Assembly: GCA_964592855.1 (NCBI GenBank)
Contig: CAZQKI010000001.1
Coordinates: 1-64,000, forward strand
Origin: JAAYLN01 sp964592855
GTDB taxonomy: Bacteria; Verrucomicrobiota; Kiritimatiellia; RFP12; JAAYLN01
Length of the DNA stretch: 64,000 nucleotides
Direction of reading: 5' to 3'
Below the pieces are notes generated by a model, which made no database searches, was not told where the DNA came from, and saw nothing but the letters and a program-made list of their open reading frames with translations. The position numbers and the translations under genes are program-made. Shown here one piece after another: positions 58,107-64,000 of this stretch (position 1 is the first letter of the stretch; each line of letters begins with the position of its first letter).

Positions 58107-59855
58107 TCAGATCCGTTCGGGGGTGGCGATTCCGAGCAGGTCGAGCCCCTCGTGCAGCACCTGCGCCACAAGGGTGCAAAGATGGGCGCGGCTGTCGCGG
58201 ATGGCGGCGTCGGCTTTGAGGATGGGAAAGCGCTGGTAAAAGCTGCTGTAGAGCTGCGCGAGGGCGAACAGATAGTCGGCCAGCACGCTGGGCTTGAACG
58301 CCTCGGACGCGCGGACGACGGCGGACGCATACTGCAGGATGTGGAGGGCCAGTTGCTTCTCGACCGTTTCGTCGAGGAGCAGCGGGGCGCTGCGGGGATC
58401 TTGGCCGGGGTGGGCCGCGCGGTACTTGTCCAGGAGGCTGCGGATTCGCGCGTAGGCGTACTGCAGGTAGGGGCCGGAATTGCCGTCGAGGGCGAGGGCG
58501 CGGTCCCAGGTGAAGACGATCATGTTCTGGGGGTCGTGGCTCAGGTCGGCATATTTCACCGCGCCGATGCCGATGTCGCGGGCGAGGGATTGCTGCTGTT
58601 CGGGCGGCATTTCGGGCGAGGACTCCTGAATGATGGCGAGCGCACGGCGCTCGGCTTCGTCCAGCAGGGCTTCGAGCTTGATGACATTGCCCTGGCGTGT
58701 CGAGAAGGTCCCCTCCGGCAGACGCATCAGCCCGAACCAGACATGTTCGAGCCGCGTGGTGCAGCCGATCTTCTTGCAGACTGTGAAGAACTGCCTGAAA
58801 TGGAGCTGCTGGCGCTCGTCGGTCACGTAGATGATGCGGTCGGGCTTGAACTCCTCCTCGCGGCACCGCACGGTGGCGATGTCGGTGGTGGCGTAGTTGA
58901 AGCCGCCGTCGGACTTGCGGACGATGCAGACGGGCATCCCCTCGTCCTCCAGCGGCACGACGATCGCCCCTTCGCTCGCCTTGGCCAGCCCCTGTTTTTC
59001 AAGGAGGTCGACCGTTTCCGCGAGGCGGCTGTTGTAGAAGCTCTCGCCGCGGTAGAGGTCGAAGTGGACATTCAGCCGCGTGTAGATGCGCGCGAACTCG
59101 TTCAGGCTGAGGTCGATGAACTGGCGCCACTGGGCGAGGTTCTCCGGGTCGCCCTGCTGGAGCTTGACCAGTTCGGCGCGGCAGGCGTCGATCCAGGTGG
59201 GGTCGGTCTTGGTGCGATTGTAGCTTTCGACGTAGACGCGCTCGAGTTCCTCGATGGGCGACTCCTTCAGGCGGTCGGGGTTGGCGAAGTTGCGGAAACC
59301 GAGGATGAGGATGCCGAACTGGGTGCCCCAGTCGCCGAGGTGGTTGTCGGCGATGGTCGTGTAGCCGAGGGCTTTGTAGATGCGGTAGAGGGCGTTGCCG
59401 ATGATCGTCGAGCGGATGTGGCCGATGTGCATGGGCTTGGCGACATTGGGGCTCGAGTAGTCGATGATGATCGTGCGCCCCTGGCCGAGGTCGGGGAGGC
59501 CCGTGCGGGGGAGGGCGGCCACGGCGGCCAGCTGCTCCGCCAGCCAGCCGGGCGAGACGACGAGGTTGATGAACCCGGGGCCGGCGACGGTCGCGGTGGC
59601 GATGGCGATGGCGGGGTCGGTATCGAGCGCCTCGACGATCCGGGTGGCGATGACGCGCGGCGGCAGGCGCAGCACTTTGGAGAGCCCCATGGCGTCGTTG
59701 CATTGATAATCGCCAAACGCGGGATCGGTGGAGGGGACGACGCGGAGTCGCGTTTCGCCGCCGGCATCGCCAAAGGCCTTCTGGAAGGCGGCTTGCAGCC
59801 AGGCGGTCAACTGGGTCTCGTTGTTTTCAGGGGATGATGGCGGAATGCTTGTCAT
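58107..59855 (-). CDS. argS: Arginyl-tRNA synthetase
   Basis: A 582-residue class I synthetase. The N-terminal Add-1 domain is followed by the Rossmann fold with SSPNVAKPMHIGHIRS (HIGH at 143-146) and GDWGTQFG. The KMSKS equivalent is in GTFSTRQGN, and a C-terminal DALR anticodon-binding domain (SALARDIG... PYLQYAYARI) completes it. The catalytic lysine of KMSKS is replaced, as is usual in many ArgRS. It charges tRNA-Arg. It is divergent from the metallophosphoesterase gene, with a 40-base gap. Confidence 0.96.
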   Translation of the reverse strand: MTSIPPSSPENNETQLTAWLQAAFQKAFGDAGGETRLRVVPSTDPAFGDYQCNDAMGLSKVLRLPPRVIATRIVEALDTDPAIAIATATVAGPGFINLVVSPGWLAEQLAAVAALPRTGLPDLGQGRTIIIDYSSPNVAKPMHIGHIRSTIIGNALYRIYKALGYTTIADNHLGDWGTQFGILILGFRNFANPDRLKESPIEELERVYVESYNRTKTDPTWIDACRAELVKLQQGDPENLAQWRQFIDLSLNEFARIYTRLNVHFDLYRGESFYNSRLAETVDLLEKQGLAKASEGAIVVPLEDEGMPVCIVRKSDGGFNYATTDIATVRCREEEFKPDRIIYVTDERQQLHFRQFFTVCKKIGCTTRLEHVWFGLMRLPEGTFSTRQGNVIKLEALLDEAERRALAIIQESSPEMPPEQQQSLARDIGIGAVKYADLSHDPQNMIVFTWDRALALDGNSGPYLQYAYARIRSLLDKYRAAHPGQDPRSAPLLLDETVEKQLALHILQYASAVVRASEAFKPSVLADYLFALAQLYSSFYQRFPILKADAAIRDSRAHLCTLVAQVLHEGLDLLGIATPERI

Positions 59856-59871
59856 GCGTGAAAATTAGCTT

Positions 59872-59900
59872 TTACAGCGGCGAAAGGCAAGTGTTATGCT
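59872..59900 (+). promoter_or_regulatory. Promoter with a start point close to the ATG (possible leaderless mRNA)
   Basis: TTACAG (59872-59877) and TATGCT (59895-59900) are spaced by 17 bases. Transcription would begin at about 59907, one base before the ATG at 59908, where the conserved protein sequence starts. Confidence 0.45.
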
Positions 59901-59907
59901 TGATCGC

Positions 59908-61413
59908 ATGCTTTACGCGATCATCTCCGATATTCATGCCAACCTCCCCGCGTGGAAATCTGTGCTGGCCGATTTGACGAGCCTGGGTGCCCAGCGCATC
60001 ATCTGCCTGGGGGACGTCGTGGGCTATGGACCCCAGCCGCAGGAGGTGCTGGCCTCGTTGTACCGTCACGTGGATGCTTTTGTCATGGGCAATCACGACG
60101 CCGTGGTTTGCGGGAAGATGACCCCCGAGCGTTTCAACAAGCAGGCCCGCGTCCTGGTGGAGTGGAGCACCGAACAGGTTTCGCGCAAGGGGAAGGAGTT
60201 CCTGGCTGCGGCGGCGCTTTCGATTACGGGCGATGGCTTCACCTGCGTGCATGGCGAAATGGGGCAGCCCGAAGCCTTCCGCTACATCGTCGGACCGGAG
60301 GACACGCAGCAGACGTGGCAAGCGACTCCGGTCCCGATCGTTTTCGTCGGCCATACGCACCGTGCGTGCATGTTCGTCCGCGGCGCCAGCGGCGTCCCGC
60401 ACCCCCTGCCGCCCGGGGATTTTGTGCTGGAGGATGGCAAGCGCTACATCGTCAATGTCGGCTCGGTCGGCTACCCGCGCGACGGCGACCCCCGCGCGAG
60501 CTATTGTCTCTACGACACCGAGGACCAGGTCGTCCGCTTCCGACGCGTACCCTTCGACTACGAGGCGTTGCGCCTCGCGGTGCAGGCGGCGGGACTGGAA
60601 ACGAAGACGATGCCGCTGCTCAACCACGATCCGCTGCAGATGCACCGGCCGGTCCGCGACCAGTTGGAGTTCGATCCCGCCGACACCGATGCGCAGATGG
60701 CCAAGGGCGTGACGGTCTCGCGCGATCTGATGCGGCTGCGGAAGAGCAATCGCCGCTGGCGCAAGGTGGCGGTGGCGGGCATGGTCCTCGCCGCACTGAT
60801 GGCGGGGGTCGCGGCGGCGTTTGCCCTGCACCGGTCCACGGTGGCCGAAACGGCCTTCCCCGACAAGCCGCTGCCGGTCCGCGAGGCCGTAGTCCCCTCG
60901 GATGTCTCCGGCAATCTTCTCCCGCCGCTTCCCTACGGCCTGTCGGGCAGGCTGGTGGCAGGGTGGCGCTACAGCTTCAATCGGCCGGACGACCAGAACC
61001 TGACGATCGAGAGCGACTTCTCGGGGCCTTCGCCACGCGTGCAGCTCGTCCATGTCAAACGCGCCCAGTTGCGTCTGGAGGCCCCCGAGTGGGTCCTCAA
61101 CAACACGGCGGACGGACGGCTGCGAGCGACCATCAATGCCTGGCGCGGCGAAGACTTCGTCGGCACGGTGAAGATCGTCGTGGTGGTGGATGAGCGCCTG
61201 GCCGCCACGGACAAGCATCCGCGCGAACGCGTCGTGTTGAACTTCGATCTGGCCTTGAACCGGAAGGCGTCCTGGGAAGAGACCAAGCGGATCATGGACA
61301 TCAAGAAGCCCGCAATCTCCGGCAAGACCGAACGGGTGCGCTACCGCGTCGAGGCGGACTTCACCGGAACGCTCTCCCTCGCCGACCTCTCGCTCGTGCT
61401 GAGCAGGGAATGA
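59908..61413 (+). CDS. Membrane-attached calcineurin-like metallophosphoesterase
   Basis: A 501-residue protein. The first 240 residues form a metallophosphoesterase: SDIHAN (Asp, His), GDVVGYGPQP, MGNHD, CVHGE and GHTHRA are the metal-binding and catalytic motifs. A membrane helix (VAVAGMVLAALMAGVAAAFAL, about 255-280) is followed by a periplasmic beta-rich domain of unknown family. The catalytic domain would face the cytoplasm. An upstream in-frame ATG at 59896 exists, but the conserved LYAIISDIH begins at 59908. The substrate (nucleotide, phosphoprotein or sugar phosphate) is unknown. Confidence 0.85.
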   Translation: MLYAIISDIHANLPAWKSVLADLTSLGAQRIICLGDVVGYGPQPQEVLASLYRHVDAFVMGNHDAVVCGKMTPERFNKQARVLVEWSTEQVSRKGKEFLAAAALSITGDGFTCVHGEMGQPEAFRYIVGPEDTQQTWQATPVPIVFVGHTHRACMFVRGASGVPHPLPPGDFVLEDGKRYIVNVGSVGYPRDGDPRASYCLYDTEDQVVRFRRVPFDYEALRLAVQAAGLETKTMPLLNHDPLQMHRPVRDQLEFDPADTDAQMAKGVTVSRDLMRLRKSNRRWRKVAVAGMVLAALMAGVAAAFALHRSTVAETAFPDKPLPVREAVVPSDVSGNLLPPLPYGLSGRLVAGWRYSFNRPDDQNLTIESDFSGPSPRVQLVHVKRAQLRLEAPEWVLNNTADGRLRATINAWRGEDFVGTVKIVVVVDERLAATDKHPRERVVLNFDLALNRKASWEETKRIMDIKKPAISGKTERVRYRVEADFTGTLSLADLSLVLSRE

Positions 61414-61488
61414 CATAATTGTGTTCCCTCGTGCGCGAAAAGGACGTAAGATGTTGTGTACTTTAATGATGGAATCGGGAGACTGAAT

Positions 61489-61890
61489 ATGAAACGCGAT
61501 AAAAGTGATGAAAGCCGTCGCTCACGGGTTGGTTTCACCTTGGTGGAACTGTTGCTGGTCGTCACGATTCTGGGCATTCTGGCCGCCGTGGTGGTAGTCA
61601 ATTTCGCCGGACAGGGCGAGGAGACGCGCCGCAACACGACACGGGCCAGCATCGCGGCGATCGGCACGGCGATCCAGGCCTACGAAGTGCGGATGGGCCG
61701 CTACCCGGAGAACCTCGACGACCTGACGGTCGCCACGGAATCGATGGCCCCGTTGCTGGACAAGAGCCGCCTGGCGGACTCGTGGGGTGTGGCCTTCCAG
61801 TACAAGAAGACGGGCAAGTTCGAATTCGAAATCCGTTCGGCGGGGCCGGATGCCCAGATGAACACCGAAGATGACATCACCAGCAAATAG
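61489..61890 (+). CDS. Type II secretion/type IV pilus-like major pseudopilin, GspG-like
   Basis: A 133-residue prepilin: a short charged leader ending in G before FTLVELLLVVTILGILAAVV (prepilin peptidase cleavage before Phe, Glu5 conserved), then a long helix and C-terminal beta domain. RYPENLDDLT, LDKSRLADSWGVAFQYK and AGPDAQMNTEDDI are GspG features, including a likely calcium site. GGGAGAC precedes the ATG at 61489. It starts a run of four pseudopilin genes. Confidence 0.9.
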   Translation: MKRDKSDESRRSRVGFTLVELLLVVTILGILAAVVVVNFAGQGEETRRNTTRASIAAIGTAIQAYEVRMGRYPENLDDLTVATESMAPLLDKSRLADSWGVAFQYKKTGKFEFEIRSAGPDAQMNTEDDITSK

Positions 61891-61959
61891 CCCGGGTCTC
61901 CGCCGGTCCGCTCCGGCAATGAACCTGGCAGAACGAACTGCCGACGCGAAAAGAGCCAG

Positions 61960-62613
61960 ATGACGTTAGTCTCGAACCGGCTGAAGCAAGGGTTCACCCT
62001 CCTTGAACTGCTGATGGTGGTGATCATTCTCGGCGTGATCACGGCCGTGCTGGTGCCTCAAATCGGTGCAGGCCTGGCCAGCACGCGGCTGGCCGCCGCG
62101 GCGCGGACGTCGATTCAGGCGGCCCGCTATGCCCGGACGATGGCGTTGCTCAATCAGGCCGAGACGGATCTGATCCTCGGCCTGAAAAGCGGCGGGATCA
62201 CGGTCATGGCCGCCGAGCGCACGGGAGAGAACGCCGTTCCCGCGGGGAGCGGCCTGCCGCAGACGACGCTCGCCGGCGATCCGGGTGCGGCGGAGAGCTC
62301 GGGAGAGACAGAGGAGGACGCAAGCCGCACCAACCGTCCCGCCGCCGTAGTGACTGCCCAGAATTTTGCCGACGAACTCAAGGCGGAATACCAATGCGAA
62401 GGGGTTCAGTTCCGCTTCCTCGGCTATGCCGACAGCCTGGATGCAAAGGACTTGCCGGTGATGGACGACGAGGCCGTGGAGGCCCGGATCCGCTTCAGGA
62501 GCAATGGCACCTGCCGTCCGTTCAAGCTCCGCGTGCTGTTCGACGAAGAGGAATGGATGGACGTTGAGTTCGATGTGACCGGCTCCGGAAAGGTTCTGGA
62601 AGATGCGAACTGA
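61960..62613 (+). CDS. Pseudopilin, GspH-like
   Basis: A 217-residue prepilin-like protein with leader MTLVSNRLKQG followed by FTLLELLMVVIILGVITAVL. A Ser/Glu/Ala-rich insert (about 90-125) separates the helix from a C-terminal beta domain with VQFRFLGYADSLD and RIRFRSNGTCRPFKLRV, like GspH. It follows the GspG-like gene by 69 bases and overlaps the next by 11 bases. It is a minor pseudopilin, probably part of a secretion pseudopilus. Confidence 0.82.
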   Translation: MTLVSNRLKQGFTLLELLMVVIILGVITAVLVPQIGAGLASTRLAAAARTSIQAARYARTMALLNQAETDLILGLKSGGITVMAAERTGENAVPAGSGLPQTTLAGDPGAAESSGETEEDASRTNRPAAVVTAQNFADELKAEYQCEGVQFRFLGYADSLDAKDLPVMDDEAVEARIRFRSNGTCRPFKLRVLFDEEEWMDVEFDVTGSGKVLEDAN

Positions 62614-63016
62614 CGGTCAGGGAAAATCGGGGATGACCTTGATCGAGGTCCTGCTTGCCGCAACCATTCTGGGGCTCGGACTGGTGACGCTGCTGAGTGG
62701 CATCTCGAGTTGCCTGGCCGTCATGCGTGCCTCGCGCGAGTATCAGGCGGCGCAATGGGCGCTGAGCCTTGGCGAACTGACCCACCCGATGACCGAGGTG
62801 AAGGAAATCGATGATGTGAAAGTCGATGCCGACGGAGGCCTGGTCGAAGGTTTCGTGTTTGAGCGCACCGTCGATTCCAAAGAGGTCGCGGACGAACTGA
62901 CGGACGATGGACTTTATGTTGTGCGGACACGCATCTCCTGGGGGACAGGTGGCGAAGGTCAAGCCGAAGAACTGGTGAGCTACCTCTGGCACAAGGGAGG
63001 CGGCAGCGTGAGATGA
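62603..63016 (+). CDS. Pseudopilin, GspI-like
   Basis: A 137-residue prepilin-like protein: leader to KSG, then MTLIEVLLAATILGLGLVTL (Glu5 retained) and a short beta C-terminus with VRTRISWG. The length and Met after the cleavage site fit GspI/PulI-type minor pseudopilins. It overlaps the GspH-like gene by 11 bases and the GspJ-like gene by four bases (ATGA), so all three are coupled. Confidence 0.82.
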   Translation: MRTDGQGKSGMTLIEVLLAATILGLGLVTLLSGISSCLAVMRASREYQAAQWALSLGELTHPMTEVKEIDDVKVDADGGLVEGFVFERTVDSKEVADELTDDGLYVVRTRISWGTGGEGQAEELVSYLWHKGGGSVR

Positions 63017-63906
63017 GTACCCTGTACGACTTCCAGCCCCGGCGCCGGGGATTCACGTTGATCGAGCTGATGCTCGCGGTCACCCTGATGGCCGCCATCG
63101 CGGCGGTGACCTATTTCAGCTTTGATGCAGGCACCCGCGCCTGGCGCACCGGGACGGAACTCGCGAACAGCCTGCACCACGCCGACTATGTCCTGGAGCA
63201 GCTGGCGATGGGGCTGCGTTCGGCCTGCTACCCCGATGCCGCCACGCCGACCGGCCGTTACGGCCTGACCCTGGTGAACAACGGCGACGGTGAGCAGGCG
63301 CGCGACACGCTGGGCTGGGTGAAACTGGGGACGGCGCTTGTCGGGGCCGATTCGCCCATTGTGGGAACGCCCCACCGCGTCGAGGTATCGGTCATGGACC
63401 CCGGCCAGAGCGAAGTGCCCGGCCAGGAAGCAGGCGGCCTGTCGGTCATCGCCTGGCGGATCGTGGCGCTGTCGGAGGATTTTGATCCGAAGGACTCGGT
63501 TAAGCCGATGATCCTGACCTCCCGCGTCATTGGGTTCAACTGCCGCGTGCTGAATCCCGAGAACAATCTGCAGGAAGGCGATGCCCCGTCGGCGGACGAT
63601 GAACTGAAGTGGGACGACGAGTGGGAGAACGACTTCACGAACCGCCTGCCGTATGCCGTCGAACTGAGTCTCTATCTCGAGCCGGCGCGCGAGCGCGAGC
63701 CTCCGCTGGAGGTGAAGCGCATCGTGGAGATTCCGCTGGCGCCACTTTCTTGGTCCGACAAGGGCGCCGCAGGGGGGCGCGCAGGCGCCGCGGGGTCGTC
63801 GGGAGGCGGTGCGAATCGCACGCGAAACGTGCGACAGGGTGCGGACGGAGCGAACGGCCAGGGGCTTTCGCCTCGGCCCCCCAAGACGGATGGCACGACC
63901 CCGTAG
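63013..63906 (+). CDS. Pseudopilin, GspJ-like
   Basis: A 297-residue prepilin-like protein with leader RRRG before FTLIELMLAVTLMAAIAAVTYF, a long helix (THRAWRTGTELANSL-like) and a large beta domain, as in GspJ/PulJ. The last 60 residues are a low-complexity Gly/Ala/Arg tail (GAAGGRAGAAGSSGGGANRT) not typical of the family. A GspK-like gene would be expected next but the downstream sequence belongs to a gene on the other strand, so the operon ends here. Confidence 0.82.
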   Translation: MSTLYDFQPRRRGFTLIELMLAVTLMAAIAAVTYFSFDAGTRAWRTGTELANSLHHADYVLEQLAMGLRSACYPDAATPTGRYGLTLVNNGDGEQARDTLGWVKLGTALVGADSPIVGTPHRVEVSVMDPGQSEVPGQEAGGLSVIAWRIVALSEDFDPKDSVKPMILTSRVIGFNCRVLNPENNLQEGDAPSADDELKWDDEWENDFTNRLPYAVELSLYLEPAREREPPLEVKRIVEIPLAPLSWSDKGAAGGRAGAAGSSGGGANRTRNVRQGADGANGQGLSPRPPKTDGTTP

Positions 63907-63913
63907 ACGGGGC

Positions 63914-64000
63914 TCACAGCCGCTGGATGAGCACAGCCATCGTGGTGGCGTAGAGATCGCCACCGGTGGTGCGCCAGCAGTCATCCGCAAGCCAGCGAGC
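63914..64000 (-). CDS. C-terminal 28 codons of a gene continuing outside the window
   Basis: On the minus strand the frame from the window edge reads WLADDCWRTTGGDLYATTMA, then VLIQRL and stop. DLYATTMAVLI resembles the last repeat of prenyltransferase/squalene-cyclase-type alpha/alpha-toroid proteins (D-x-Y-A-T-A-x-A-x-L-x-L). The gene is convergent with the GspJ-like gene, 7 bases away. The identification rests on a very short stretch. Confidence 0.45.
   Translation of the reverse strand, partial: ARWLADDCWRTTGGDLYATTMAVLIQRL

Noticed and set aside
58080..59837. 585-codon open frame antisense to argS
   Set aside because: It consists of Gly/Val/Asp-rich shadow sequence without a domain; ArgS motifs are certain on the minus strand.

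Overview
This is a G+C-rich, densely coding bacterial window with no rRNA, tRNA, CRISPR array or recognisable transposase gene. The gene mix points to an anaerobic or microaerobic polysaccharide degrader of the PVC superphylum, most likely Kiritimatiellota/Lentisphaerota-like. The clues are DUF4838 proteins, autotransporter-repeat secreted proteins, several uroporphyrinogen-decarboxylase-family (UROD) methyltransferase-like proteins, a six-subunit Rnf complex, and a very large secreted jelly-roll protein. The lineage is an inference from gene content. No marker was placed on a tree.

Layout. 1-1.8 kb: end of an ABC exporter operon (FtsX-type permease, ATPase), a 34-codon micro-ORF and a small protein with a toxin-like HWDV motif, chained by 4-base overlaps. 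1.8-11.2 kb (minus): a compact five-gene unit made of a 1968-residue secreted protein, a free-standing lipoyl/E3-binding protein, a FabG-type reductase, an intact ketosynthase and a second ketosynthase without its catalytic residues. 11.3-15.2 kb (minus): a UROD-like protein, two SGNH hydrolases and a ceramidase-like protein. 15.5-33.7 kb: a carbohydrate-utilisation island with a putative exo-rhamnogalacturonan lyase, a secreted GH42-like protein, two DUF4838 proteins, a GH51 arabinofuranosidase, two more UROD-like proteins and an autotransporter-like secreted protein, interspersed with hairpins and gene relics. 34-35.6 kb: a left-handed beta-helix GlmU-like gene flanked by stubs of glmM and glmS.

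35.8-45.3 kb is housekeeping: tpx, purL, a NodB deacetylase, a membrane protein, dnaX, ybaB, recR and an aldo/keto reductase. 45.3-52.1 kb (minus) is an rnfABCDGE operon whose last gene is a membrane-anchored pseudokinase. 52.3-54.8 kb holds an OmpA-type outer-membrane protein and an LptF/G permease. 54.8-57.7 kb (minus) holds GDP-rhamnose-type genes (gmd, rmd) with a TIM-barrel isomerase. Then come rpsU, argS, a membrane metallophosphoesterase and a pseudopilin operon (GspG/H/I/J-like), and the last 87 bases are the end of another gene.

How the parts fit. The island supports extracellular or periplasmic attack on pectin-like, arabinose/rhamnose-rich and probably methylated or acylated glycans, followed by cytosolic processing; the UROD-like proteins may handle methyl groups. 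Rnf couples ferredoxin oxidation to ion pumping. The most notable observations are the gutted glmS/glmM genes, a chimeric relic made of pieces of the two upstream cassette genes, the pseudokinase in the Rnf operon, and the ketosynthase/lipoyl unit tied to a giant secreted protein.
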